NCBI GenBank assembly: GCA_049583715.1
Contig: JBAUWJ010000043.1
Location: 1-34,437, forward strand
Length of the DNA stretch: 34,437 nt
Origin: JAANXG01 sp049583715
GTDB lineage: Bacteria; Pseudomonadota; Gammaproteobacteria; Arenicellales; JAANXG01
Reading direction: 5' to 3'
Shown: piece by piece, positions 1 to 8,511 of the stretch
Position numbering within the stretch: the stretch's first letter is position 1
How the letters are laid out: each line of letters opens with the position of its first letter
Notes under the pieces: generated by a model
Told to the model about the DNA's origin: nothing
The model's database searches: none
What the model saw: the letters and a program-made list of their open reading frames with translations, nothing else
Translations under genes and position numbers: made by a program

Positions 1-2
1 GC

Positions 3-470
3 GCGGCGGCGCACTGCGCGGTGCGATATGTCGGGCGAATAATCGACGGCCGTCGTGATTTCGAGGTCACGCTCTATCACAGATTGCCGCAATTTCTGCC
101 GGAATTGAGAGAGCATGGGGGATCGGAGGATCCGGACCGGGAAACCGAGCTGGGAAGAGAGCTTTCCCGCCTTATTGCGGCCTGGGTTTCGGGGCTGAGC
201 TCCGAGTTCCTGCCCACCCTGGACAAGTTGAAGAACGTGCTCCTGGAAGCCAGGCTTACACCCGGTGCCATCGCTTATTGCATCGACAAGGAGGTGTTCC
301 CGGGAGAGGACCTGGCCGGCGCCTTGAGGCGGGTCGCCCGGGAACGCGACTGCAACACGATCGCCCTGGCTCGGGAACATCTTCCCGGAATCCAGGAGTT
401 CTTCGCTCACCACACCAGTGACGATCTCGTCCGTGAAGGGACAGGGATCGCCGTGTGGGTGATCGAGTAG
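3..470 (+). CDS. UspA-family universal stress protein, 5'-truncated by the window edge
   Basis: The open frame runs in from the left edge (first full codon at nt 3), so the start is missing. A GTG at 21 is available, but it falls inside the first helix of the fold and is unlikely to be the true start. The end is typical of UspA domains: a stretch on recurring residues (CNTIALARE), a conserved H-H-x-x-D-x-L-V-R segment and the final strand ending AVWVIE. UspA proteins bind ATP or act as stress-responsive dimers in the cytoplasm, and the partner here cannot be inferred. The usual G-x2-G-x9-G ATP loop is not evident: in its place is E-H-L-P-G, so nucleotide binding may be lost. The gene is transcribed in the same direction as the TPR gene that follows after 113 bp. 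Confidence 0.8.
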   Translation, partial: AAAHCAVRYVGRIIDGRRDFEVTLYHRLPQFLPELREHGGSEDPDRETELGRELSRLIAAWVSGLSSEFLPTLDKLKNVLLEARLTPGAIAYCIDKEVFPGEDLAGALRRVARERDCNTIALAREHLPGIQEFFAHHTSDDLVREGTGIAVWVIE

Positions 471-583
471 AGCTGACGCTGAATGCCGCAGTCGCATGGT
501 ATCGTCGCGCCCATGCCGACGGTAACACCCTCTTGTTCGGATTCTCCTCGCTGCCTTGTCTATCTCCATAAAGAGCACACTTG

Positions 584-1954
584 ATGACGCACACTGACAT
601 CGTCGATGTTCGGGGCCTCACTCTCACCGCACCCGGCACCTCCGCGGTCGAGCGTTTCGACACCCTGATCGACGACATCTACTACTACCGCCTGGGTGTT
701 CAGGATCGCCTGGACGCATTGATTCAGGAGTTTCCGGAGTTCGTACTTGCGCATGTGCTCAAGGGCTACTCTCTCATGACCGAAGGCATGCTCGAGGCCC
801 ACCCGAAGGCACGGACACACCTGCTTCGGGCGGAGGCTCTGCCTGCCAACCGCCGGGAACGTCTGCACCAGGAAGCCTTGCGTGCCTGGATCGCGCAGGA
901 TTTCTCCGCCCGTGCGGCCGCCTGGGAGCAAGTCCTGCTCGAGTGGCCGCTCGATTTGCTGGCCTTTCGTCAATACACCGGCACGCTCTTCTGGAGTGGC
1001 GACAAACGACATCAAGCCGAAGTGACTTCGGGTGTCGTGAATCATTGGGGTTCGAAGACGCCTGGCTACGGGCACTTTCTTTCGGCGCATGCATTCGCGA
1101 TGGAAGAGGTTGGCCAATACGTGGTGGCGGAGCGTTGCGCGCGCGAGGCGCTGGCCCTGGAGCCGCAGGACCTCTGGGCCTTGCACGCCCTGGCCCACGT
1201 GCTCGAGATGCAAGGGCGCGTTCAAGAAGGCATCGAATGTCTCAGCGATGCTGCACGATTTCTGAACGACTACAACCTCTTTCGAGGCCACCTATGGTGG
1301 CACCTGGCCTTGTTCAAGCTTTCGCAGGGCCGTTTCGACGAGGTTCTCGATCTGTTTGACCGAGAGATCTATCCGAAGTCGTCCACGTTTTACCTGGACA
1401 TCCAAAACGGCGCCTCGGTGCTGGCGCGCCTGGAATTCCAGGGCGTTGACGTCGGACCGGCGCGCTGGGAACGCCTGGCGCAAGCTTCCCTGCCGAGCGC
1501 TACGCAATGCATGGTGTGGTTCACCGCCATGCATCACGTCATGTCTCTGATTCGCAGTGGGCGAATATCGGCAGCGCAGTCGACGCTCGGTTACCTCGCT
1601 TCCACCGCGACGAGCTCCGCACAGGCGGCCCTCGCGCATGATCTCGCCCGAGCCGCGGCGGCGTTCTATCAAGACAGGCCCCGCGAGGCACTCGACCGCA
1701 TGCTGGCGGTACGCCAGCGCCACGGCGAGCTCGGTGCGAGCCACGCCCAGCAGGATCTCTACGACCAGATCATGGTCATGGCAGCCTTGCAGATCGGCGA
1801 CTTACCTCGAGTGCGCCAGCTCCTCAAGGCTCGCTTGATTACACGTGTCTGGGACGCACGGGCCTGGGACGACTACGAAAGCTGCTCGCGTCGCGTCGAC
1901 GAGACTCGCGACGCGGCTGCCGTCCGCGCCGAATTGCGCTGGGATACACATTAG
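584..1954 (+). CDS. TTC38-like tetratricopeptide repeat protein
   Basis: This 456-residue protein has the length and layout of the TTC38 (tetratricopeptide repeat 38) family. It is alpha-helical throughout, with a clear TPR pair around residues 175-225 that includes the hallmark stretch HALAHVLEMQGR. No signal peptide or membrane segment is visible, so it is probably cytoplasmic. Bacterial TTC38-like proteins are widespread and their biochemical role is not established; the TPR fold implies protein binding. A TTG at 581 directly precedes ATG 584 and the ATG is preferred. The upstream ribosome-binding site is weak (AAAGAGC). The gene sits alone between a stress protein and the sugar block, with no sign of an operon. 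Confidence 0.8.
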   Translation: MTHTDIVDVRGLTLTAPGTSAVERFDTLIDDIYYYRLGVQDRLDALIQEFPEFVLAHVLKGYSLMTEGMLEAHPKARTHLLRAEALPANRRERLHQEALRAWIAQDFSARAAAWEQVLLEWPLDLLAFRQYTGTLFWSGDKRHQAEVTSGVVNHWGSKTPGYGHFLSAHAFAMEEVGQYVVAERCAREALALEPQDLWALHALAHVLEMQGRVQEGIECLSDAARFLNDYNLFRGHLWWHLALFKLSQGRFDEVLDLFDREIYPKSSTFYLDIQNGASVLARLEFQGVDVGPARWERLAQASLPSATQCMVWFTAMHHVMSLIRSGRISAAQSTLGYLASTATSSAQAALAHDLARAAAAFYQDRPREALDRMLAVRQRHGELGASHAQQDLYDQIMVMAALQIGDLPRVRQLLKARLITRVWDARAWDDYESCSRRVDETRDAAAVRAELRWDTH

Positions 1955-2042
1955 CTGCGGCAACGCAGAGGGTGACAGAGGGGAATTTCCGGCTGCTACG
2001 AGTGCCAATCCCGTGGCCATGTGAACAACGAGGCGAAGACTT

Positions 2043-2690
2043 TTGTCCAAACGTTCGCTATTGATTCTTGGAACCGAGAGTATGGCCGTACTGTTGGCTG
2101 ATCTGGCTTCCGACACGCCCGGCGTCGAGGTAGCTGCATTCGTCGAACATATCGACCACACGAGGTGCCGCGGAACTCTCGAGGGGTATCCAATCATCTG
2201 GATAGAGGAACTCGCAGGCCTGACACGGGCACATGCTGCCGTGTGTGGTCTGCCGCTGGCGCTTCGACACGACGCCGTGGCTCGAGCTACCGGCTATGGA
2301 ATGCCGTTCACCACCTTGGTACACCCTTCGGCAGTGGTTTCCCAAACGAGTCAAATCGGCGCGGGAGCCTGCTTGTGCGCGGGTGTCGTTGTTGCCGCTC
2401 ATGCTCACATCGGCCGCCACGTATTCTTGAACCGCGGGACGCTCATCGGTCATCACACCAGGATCGGGGACTACTCCACGATCATGCCAGGTGCGAATAT
2501 CGCCGGCAGGGTCGACCTCGGAGAAAACTCATTCGTGGGGATGGGAGCGCTCGTTCGCGAGCGCACGGTGATTGGCAGACATTGTATGGTGGCGATGGGC
2601 GCGATCGTGACCACTGACGTGCCCCATCATGCACACGTACGAGGTGGCCGGGCGCGCTCAATAACCAAGGATGCTGCTCGAAACGACTAA
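2043..2690 (+). CDS. NeuD/PglD-like sugar O- or N-acyltransferase
   Basis: The 215-residue protein has the NeuD/PglD layout. Residues 5-80 form a Rossmann-like sugar-nucleotide binding domain starting LLILGT, and from about residue 95 there is a left-handed beta-helix of hexapeptide repeats (IGAGACL, IGRHVFL, IGDYSTI, IGRHCMV). The family transfers acetyl or other acyl groups from acyl-CoA to an amino- or hydroxy-sugar used in surface glycans. The His of the H-T-R-I-G turn (near residue 139) is a plausible catalytic base. The glycine loop of the Rossmann domain is degenerate (GTESMA in place of GxGGH). The start is TTG with AGGCGAAG upstream, chosen because the first beta-strand follows at once. 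It converges on the next gene with a 4-bp stop overlap. Confidence 0.85.
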   Translation: MSKRSLLILGTESMAVLLADLASDTPGVEVAAFVEHIDHTRCRGTLEGYPIIWIEELAGLTRAHAAVCGLPLALRHDAVARATGYGMPFTTLVHPSAVVSQTSQIGAGACLCAGVVVAAHAHIGRHVFLNRGTLIGHHTRIGDYSTIMPGANIAGRVDLGENSFVGMGALVRERTVIGRHCMVAMGAIVTTDVPHHAHVRGGRARSITKDAARND

Positions 2691-4324
2691 ACAGGTCCGC
2701 CGCTGTTGAGAGCGAGAGCATGCCTCGGTTTAATCGTTATCGCCCGGTGGAACAGAAGACTGGACAACGCCATGGCCGCCGACGGTACTCCTGGCCTGCT
2801 TGCGCCGGCTTGCAACACCGATGGGTGACGAGCGAGAACGCTAAAGTCGCTTCTGCCGTCGATCACTTCCCAAAGCTTCGATTCGACGGGATCCAGCCCG
2901 GTGATGACTTTACCGTTCCGCATCAACGCGGGTGGCCGGGACTCCGCAACGCGCTCTACGCCCCAAGCGCGCACCGGGACACTCCCGGGGAGCCACCATG
3001 CGCGCGACACCTCCTCTGCCAATCTATCCGACTCATTGCTTTCGAATGAAAACCACTTTACCAGATTCCGCCAGATCGTTTCTGCATGATGCGCGGGAAA
3101 ATCGATCATCCAGTTTCGGTTGTGCTCCACGTCCGGCGTGATGGACCGATAGATTTCATGCAGTCGATCCAGTGATGAGGCACACAAACTGTCGATCTGT
3201 TCCAACAGACAGACCAGCCGGATTTCAGGATCATCGATTGAATCATAGGATTCATCGAAGAGTTGAGGGAAGGTCCTGAAGCCAAGCCTGCGAAGCTCAG
3301 CGAGCACACCCGGCTTTCCGATAACCAGGGCCGGTTGATAATTGACCAGCGGCTTGCAACTCTTCTCCGACAAAGCAAAGCTGTCCGCGGGGCTTTGCAT
3401 TGCGGCTTCGGTGACAAAATGCAGGTAGCTGTCGCGATAGAAATGCTCACCAACGCTGTCGAACAACATTGAGTCGATGTGTCCGGAATTATCGATATCC
3501 CGATCCAGCAGCCACGGAAGTTGATGGAAAAAGTCGTCTTGGGCGTTCAACGCATCCCGCACCACGGGATTGTCTGCGGAACGCGGGAAAAGCGCGGCTA
3601 TGTCGGGATCAGGCTCGTAGTCGGAGCGATATGCCAGGCTCGGCATCGATATGTATCCGCAGGTGTGATGCCTTCTTGCAAACAGAAAGGCGCCCAATGC
3701 GAAGCGATGTGCTTTCGGTCGCCGATTCAAGGAGAGAAACTTCCTTGATCGTCGTTTGTCGTGGACGGAGTGGTCGGAGACGAGCAGGCTCGGGACCTTT
3801 AACTGGCGCCGGAAGACCACGGAAGAGTAAAAGACCATCCAGCTGAAGCCACCGACCCTGAGACCATACGAAACATGGTCCAATCGTCGTGAAAGCTCAT
3901 TCCGGTATCGTATATGCGCCAGCGGATTCATGGTCAGAAATGTGAACCGTGACGGCGGCAAGCCTGTTTCCTGCAACGCATCCTCGACCCGTATGAACAG
4001 ATCCGGCGCGTCCCCCGATTCCCAGGTATAGTCGAGGAGAACCTGCATGAGGGGATATCTTTCCAGCTTTGCGGCCAGATCCGCTAGATTCTCCTCGAGG
4101 CGCCATGTCTCGAAACCGCCGCGCAGACCAATCGGATACACCAGCTCCTGTCCGGAGTCGGAGTCTTCGAGCAGCACGAGTCGAATGCGCGACGCGAGTG
4201 GAGATAGAGCGATATGTTCTATCAAGGGTGAGTATACGACGCCGCTATCAACCCGATGGCAGTTGGGGGCAAAGCCCGAGTGATCGGCCTCGTCGAAGAC
4301 GACGGTCAGTTTGTCACCCGTCAT
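2687..4324 (-). CDS. Putative glycosyltransferase with a C-terminal PqqD-like domain
   Basis: The frame stays open to a TTG at 4435, but ATG 4324 (545 residues) fits the first beta-strand, KLTVVFDE. Two features recall a family of poorly characterised glycosyltransferases seen in bacteria and phages: a KFLSLNRRPKAHR segment near residue 195 and, near 319-365, SEKSCKPLVNY followed by G-K-P-G-V-L and DESYD. In related fucosyltransferase-like enzymes such an E-K-x-x-K-P segment contacts the sugar nucleotide. After about residue 460 comes a separate section with L-D-x3-S-K-L-W-E-V-I-D-G-R, which resembles PqqD-like winged-helix domains. The donor, acceptor and the domain pairing are inference. 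It lies tail to tail with the acyltransferase and head to head with the aminotransferase, so a role in the same glycan is likely. Confidence 0.65.
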   Translation of the reverse strand: MTGDKLTVVFDEADHSGFAPNCHRVDSGVVYSPLIEHIALSPLASRIRLVLLEDSDSGQELVYPIGLRGGFETWRLEENLADLAAKLERYPLMQVLLDYTWESGDAPDLFIRVEDALQETGLPPSRFTFLTMNPLAHIRYRNELSRRLDHVSYGLRVGGFSWMVFYSSVVFRRQLKVPSLLVSDHSVHDKRRSRKFLSLNRRPKAHRFALGAFLFARRHHTCGYISMPSLAYRSDYEPDPDIAALFPRSADNPVVRDALNAQDDFFHQLPWLLDRDIDNSGHIDSMLFDSVGEHFYRDSYLHFVTEAAMQSPADSFALSEKSCKPLVNYQPALVIGKPGVLAELRRLGFRTFPQLFDESYDSIDDPEIRLVCLLEQIDSLCASSLDRLHEIYRSITPDVEHNRNWMIDFPAHHAETIWRNLVKWFSFESNESDRLAEEVSRAWWLPGSVPVRAWGVERVAESRPPALMRNGKVITGLDPVESKLWEVIDGRSDFSVLARHPSVLQAGASRPGVPSAAMALSSLLFHRAITIKPRHALALNSGGPV

Positions 4325-4540
4325 CCAGGCCTGGAGGAATCGCAGATTGTCATGAGGTGGAGCGCCATTCGCACCCGTCGCGTCTCCTGGTACCCAGGGG
4401 ATTATCCCGGCGGGTCGTCGGCTCGACAAGCCCAACGGTCGCGCTGGACCTCGAGTTCGCCAAGAGGCTAGACTCGATCAATAATGCATGCAGGTTCCGG
4501 GTTGCCGTGAACCACTTCCGTTGAGCGACGAGGGCAGAGA

Positions 4541-5677
4541 GTGACAAAGACAATTCGCTGGTATGAACCCGTCTTCGGCGAAGAGGAGAAAAGACTTGTC
4601 TGTGACGTCCTGGACGGAGGCTACGTAAACCAGGGGCCCAGGACGCGCGAGCTTGAACAGCGCCTGTCGACCTATCTCGGCGTCAGGCACGTGGTGCTTA
4701 CGACAAGCGGGACGGCGGCGCTGTTTCTGGCAATGGAAGCGGACAAGCGAGTACGAGGACTGACCGATTTCGAGGTTCTCGTTCCGGATCTTGCGTTCTT
4801 TCCCGCCGCAACGGTCGTTGAGCTGGCGGGCGGTCGACCTGTGCTTGTGGACGTTGAAAGTCATGCGTTCACGATCGATACGGAAGCTGCCGAAAGAAAG
4901 CTCACGTCGAGAACAAGAGCGATAATTCCCGTTCAGCTCCTTGGTCGAGCATCGGACATGGCCGCGCTGGACACAATGGCGCGCGCGCATGACTTGACGA
5001 TCATCGAAGACGCCGCGGCATGCCTCGGTTCGATGCATGAGCAACGGCCCCTCGGAACATTCGGCAAAACCGGATGCTTCTCACTGCAGGCCAACAAGAT
5101 CATTTCCACGGGCCAGGGAGGTTTCGTGGTCACGAACGACGACAGTTATTTCGAGAAGATGGTGAGAATCAGAGATTTCGGCCGCCTGGACAACCGGGAG
5201 CGATTGCATGAGGAGACGGGCTACAACCTGAAATTCAATGACATTCTGGCGGCGGTGGGCCTGGTTCAACTGGACCGCCTGGAGAAGCGGAAGTCTCTGC
5301 TCAGGGCGCAATGGCAAAGGTATGCAGATGAGCTTGCAGGTGTGCCACAAGTCAGATTTCCGACCGCTTCTTTGGGTAGCGGAACGGTTCCGATCTACGT
5401 CGACGTTCTGGTTTCGGATCGAAGCAACCTGGTGTCGTTTCTTCGCTCGTGCGACATTCATCCTCGAGAATACTGGGAGCCGCTCCACAGAAACCGGCCT
5501 TATCGGAATTTGGGTGATGATGAAGATTTCCCGATGAGCACGTACGTGGCGGATCACGGGCTCTGGCTCCCGAACGGCCCGGCTGTCGACTTGAGTGACG
5601 TCTCTGCGGTTTGCGGGAAGATCAAGGAATACTATTCGCTGTCATCGTCCTCGTCCGAATCGGCCACTTCGTTCTGA
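4541..5677 (+). CDS. DegT/DnrJ/EryC1/StrS-family sugar aminotransferase
   Basis: This is a 378-residue PLP-dependent aminotransferase of the type that converts keto-sugar nucleotides to amino-sugars. The family marks are present: the N-terminal GGYVNQGP loop, TTSGTAAL near 54-61 for the cofactor phosphate, Asp157 in IIEDAAA for the pyridine nitrogen, and Lys186 in NKIISTGQGG as the Schiff-base lysine. The usual PVHLYG motif reads PVQLLG, which may mark an unusual substrate. The start is GTG, with a GAGGGCAGAGA stretch upstream. An acyltransferase of the NeuD type lies 1.9 kb upstream and could acylate the amine it makes. The last 46 bp overlap the opposite-strand cupin gene and encode a serine-rich tail outside the conserved fold. 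The exact sugar cannot be read from the sequence. Confidence 0.92.
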   Translation: MTKTIRWYEPVFGEEEKRLVCDVLDGGYVNQGPRTRELEQRLSTYLGVRHVVLTTSGTAALFLAMEADKRVRGLTDFEVLVPDLAFFPAATVVELAGGRPVLVDVESHAFTIDTEAAERKLTSRTRAIIPVQLLGRASDMAALDTMARAHDLTIIEDAAACLGSMHEQRPLGTFGKTGCFSLQANKIISTGQGGFVVTNDDSYFEKMVRIRDFGRLDNRERLHEETGYNLKFNDILAAVGLVQLDRLEKRKSLLRAQWQRYADELAGVPQVRFPTASLGSGTVPIYVDVLVSDRSNLVSFLRSCDIHPREYWEPLHRNRPYRNLGDDEDFPMSTYVADHGLWLPNGPAVDLSDVSAVCGKIKEYYSLSSSSSESATSF

Positions 5678-6102
5678 TCGCCGCCATGCTTCGGCTGCTC
5701 CGGGATGATGGATACGGAAACTCTGAAGGTGTCCGACTCGTAGTCCTTCCCTCCCCTGTTGCCTTCGCTGAACACAATGAACTGCGTATCTTCCAGCATC
5801 CTCATTGCGTGAATCTCGTTTGGAGGGGTTGAAACAACGTCGGCGACGCCCAGGACCTCACATTTGGCGGCTCCGTGGGAACCGACAGATTTATACCAGT
5901 ATTCGAGGGAACCCTTCGTTATCAGGACGTGCTGTATGGTAGCCTTGTGGTAGTGATTTCCCCGAACGGCGCCCCCGCGGGACTCGATCAATGCGACGTG
6001 GTTCACGTTCCGCCTGTAGAATACGTCCGCAATCCGCCCCCTGTCGTCGACGTGGCTTTCCAATTTTTCGTTACTGCCAACCCACACGTTACGTTTGTTC
6101 AT
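5632..6102 (-). CDS. Sugar-biosynthesis cupin (WxcM/CapF-C-terminus-like)
   Basis: The 156-residue protein is a single cupin. The motif RGNHYHK at 47-53 supplies His50 and His52 as likely metal or substrate ligands, followed by an ITKGSLEYWY strand and a second cupin motif around P-P-N-E-I-H-A. RGNHYHK is characteristic of cupins that act on nucleotide sugars, such as the C-terminal domain of CapF-type enzymes and WxcM-like isomerases. The likely role is isomerisation or a related step on the sugar handled by the aminotransferase. The C-terminus is a strongly acidic tail (DSDEDDDSE) encoded within the 46-bp antisense overlap with that aminotransferase. The start is ATG 6102. A consensus -10 (TATAAT) lies about 90 bp upstream. 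Confidence 0.75.
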   Translation of the reverse strand: MNKRNVWVGSNEKLESHVDDRGRIADVFYRRNVNHVALIESRGGAVRGNHYHKATIQHVLITKGSLEYWYKSVGSHGAAKCEVLGVADVVSTPPNEIHAMRMLEDTQFIVFSEGNRGGKDYESDTFRVSVSIIPEQPKHGGDQNEVADSDEDDDSE

Positions 6103-6408
6103 ACAGTCACTTGATCCGATCTTCAGTCGATCGCCCAGAGGTTGTCGGGGGACCTGATGCCGCAGTACGTCGCCAATATTCCCTGCCGGTATTATATGGA
6201 GCCATGGGTCGGCCGATCGTGATCACCGGCCATACGCACGGCACAAAGGTGCGTCATTGATCACAGGTTGAAAGCAGGACACGAGGAGTGAAGCCACAGG
6301 CCTCGTATCGGATCCAGACCGTCACCCCGGCACCTGTCTCCAGGCGCCGCGGAAATCACTGTCAATACAGCACTCCCGGGCATTCTCCCGGACTGCAAGC
6401 CGCTTCGT
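6103..6408. promoter_or_regulatory. Gene-free stretch with a candidate promoter for the cupin gene
   Basis: No coding sequence is apparent in these 306 bp. On the minus strand a perfect -10 box TATAAT occurs at 6196-6191, in the right orientation for the cupin gene, but no good -35 lies 16-18 bp upstream. Instead there is a palindrome GTGATCAC at 6219-6226 nested inside a GGCCG/CGGCC dyad (6211-6231), which could be an activator or repressor site. The side toward the ferritin-like gene (6260-6408) holds nothing recognisable. Confidence 0.35.
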
Positions 6409-7305
6409 TCACTCCGTGCTCGACGGCGCGCGCATGAAGCGGCGGACGAAGCGCGCCAGGCGCGGCACCAGGTTCGGACGCTTCAGGCGCGCATCATAGC
6501 CCGCCATGCGCCGGTCGTTCTCCGCCAGGCACACGTCGATCAACTCGGCGGCATTGATGTCGATGCCCATGGATTCATGACCGGTGGCCGTGAAATTGTC
6601 CCCGCCCATGTCGTTCGCCGTGCGCACGCGCTCGACGATCAGTTGCACGAAAAGTGCGGCGCGGCGCGCATCGAAGATGGGCTTCTTCCACCACGGCAGG
6701 TTCTTGCGGTGCCAGGCCGCCCAGTTCACGAAGAACAGGATATGCCGGCACTCCTCCTGCATGACGGGCTCGAAGGTATCGACCAGCTCAGGCGGAAAGA
6801 AGCCCGAGCGCCTGGCGAGCTCGAAAAGCCCGAAAGCGAAGAAGCTGTCGACGCACTCACTGTAGCCGATCGACATGAACGCCCATTCGGTGTCCCGGGG
6901 CTTCGGGTAAGGCGGCTCTTCGGCAAGCGCGATGCCGTAGAAGGCGACCATGTTCGCCAGCACCTCCTTGTGCCGGTTTTCCTCGAAACCGTTGAGGTCG
7001 ACGGCCTCCTTGAGCAGGGCATCGCGAAGATGCTCGCCGTAACTCAGCACGGAGATGCTCGCCCGTCCCTCGGTCTGTACCGCCATGTCCCAGAAGGGCA
7101 GGTTGACGAGCCGATCGAGCTCGGCGCCTTCGAGCCGGGGCCAGTCGATCACCGCCGGCTTGTACGGATCGTGGGTTTCGAGCAGCATGCGGCAGAACAG
7201 GCGCTTGTGCGCCTCGCTGCCGGTGCGCACCGGCCCGTCCTCGCCCCGCCAGACACGCGGCGTGGCCGTCTCCCGGATTGCGACGCTGTTGGTTTGTCCC
7301 GCCAT
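6409..7305 (-). CDS. Ferritin-like domain protein (di-iron type)
   Basis: This 298-residue, mainly helical protein carries two E-x-x-H motifs, EENRH (Glu109, His112) and EECRH (Glu185, His188). With acidic residues between them (around Glu150) they make a plausible carboxylate-bridged di-iron site like those of ferritin-like oxidases. It has no signal peptide. Family members are widespread in proteobacteria and mostly uncharacterised; an oxygenase or oxidase role on a small molecule is possible, but the substrate is unknown. It is divergent from the TMEM175-like gene, with 285 bp between. A decayed fragment of a paralogue lies at about 13.8-13.9 kb, so this gene or a relative was once duplicated nearby. 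Confidence 0.75.
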   Translation of the reverse strand: MAGQTNSVAIRETATPRVWRGEDGPVRTGSEAHKRLFCRMLLETHDPYKPAVIDWPRLEGAELDRLVNLPFWDMAVQTEGRASISVLSYGEHLRDALLKEAVDLNGFEENRHKEVLANMVAFYGIALAEEPPYPKPRDTEWAFMSIGYSECVDSFFAFGLFELARRSGFFPPELVDTFEPVMQEECRHILFFVNWAAWHRKNLPWWKKPIFDARRAALFVQLIVERVRTANDMGGDNFTATGHESMGIDINAAELIDVCLAENDRRMAGYDARLKRPNLVPRLARFVRRFMRAPSSTE

Positions 7306-7590
7306 ACGGATAGGAAGAATATCTCCTGTGCCTCTTGCGCCATGGGCGCCCGTGGGGAAGATGTTAACAGAGAAACCGACTGTCCCCGCGTGAGGATGAC
7401 AGATCGATCCCGGCAGGCGAGCCCATGCCGGCCTTGGTCATGAGACACCCGACGAGAACGATGGTACGTGACGTCCGGGGCGCTCACCGCCGCTCCGGCC
7501 GGTCGCCGGCAATGGAGCGCTGAGCGTTATCGAATACTATCCCCGGCGTTCGGGCGTTTGCGGCATACTCGTAGCCACGCGGGCAGCTCA

Positions 7591-8247
7591 ATGGAGGCGA
7601 ACGTGCAAAGAATAAGCGGGCACTACAACCAACTGGCGGGGAGAAGCGTCGAGCGCATTGCCGGCCTCACCGATGGATTATTCGCCATCGCCATGACCCT
7701 CCTCGTGCTCGACATAAAGGTACCCGACGCAGCGAACATCCACAGCGGGGTGGCCCTGGGGACGGCGCTGTGCGCACTGACGCCCCGGCTGGTCACCTAC
7801 CTGCTGAGCTTCATGACACTGGGCATATTCTGGGTCGGCCAGGGTACGCAGCTCCGCTGTATAGAGCGTGCAGACCGCCACTTCACCTGGCTCCAGATCG
7901 CCGTGTTGGCCGTCGTGGCGGTTATTCCTTTCTCCACCGGTCTCCTGGCGGAGTTCATCACCTTCCGCCTGGCCTTGTTGTTCTACTGGGTGAACATCCT
8001 GCTGTTCGGCATCACCGTCTATGCGTGCTGGAGCTATGCGAGACGGGCGGGACTCTACAAGAGCGACGTGACGCCGGAGATGGAGCTCGCGTTCCGCAAC
8101 CGCGTCATCCGCGCCCAGGCGCTCTACGCCATCGGAGCCGTCCTGTGCATCGTCAACACTTACTGGAGCATCGGATTCATCGTCGCCGTGCAAATCGTCT
8201 ACGCCACCGCCCCGCCCGTCCGCTGGCTGCAGAAGCTCACGGGATGA
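7591..8247 (+). CDS. TMEM175-like (DUF1211) cation channel protein
   Basis: The start is set at ATG 7591 (218 residues). The open frame continues upstream to 7468, but that extension looks like non-coding translation. The signature of the DUF1211/TMEM175 family begins the protein: E-R-I-A-G-L-T-D-G-L-F-A-I-A-M-T (residues 21-36), close to the usual R-x-x-A-F-S-D-G-V-F-A motif that forms the pore-lining first helix. About six hydrophobic segments follow, as expected for a single-repeat bacterial member, which would tetramerise into a potassium-permeable channel in the inner membrane. The normally conserved FSD is LTD here, a change that could alter permeation. There is no obvious partner; a CNT transporter follows 264 bp downstream. 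Confidence 0.85.
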   Translation: MEANVQRISGHYNQLAGRSVERIAGLTDGLFAIAMTLLVLDIKVPDAANIHSGVALGTALCALTPRLVTYLLSFMTLGIFWVGQGTQLRCIERADRHFTWLQIAVLAVVAVIPFSTGLLAEFITFRLALLFYWVNILLFGITVYACWSYARRAGLYKSDVTPEMELAFRNRVIRAQALYAIGAVLCIVNTYWSIGFIVAVQIVYATAPPVRWLQKLTG

Positions 8248-8511
8248 GGCCCTGGCCGCCGCCCGGGCGCGTAAGCAACGCCTGCATCTACCGCCCGTGA
8301 GAAGGGTGGTTTATCCTTCCGGTCCTTTCACGGCCTGCTCCCTCAAAGAGCTCTGCATGAGAAATCCTGGAGATTTCGCAAGGGCGACGCGATGCTTCGT
8401 CCAACTCATAGCCACACCCAGGGGAGAGGGGCCTTGCCGCTTCGCGGTACTCCGTAATCACGCTGCCGCCCCTCGACCAGCGCAAGCGGCCCCCAACAGT
8501 CCCGCGACGCC

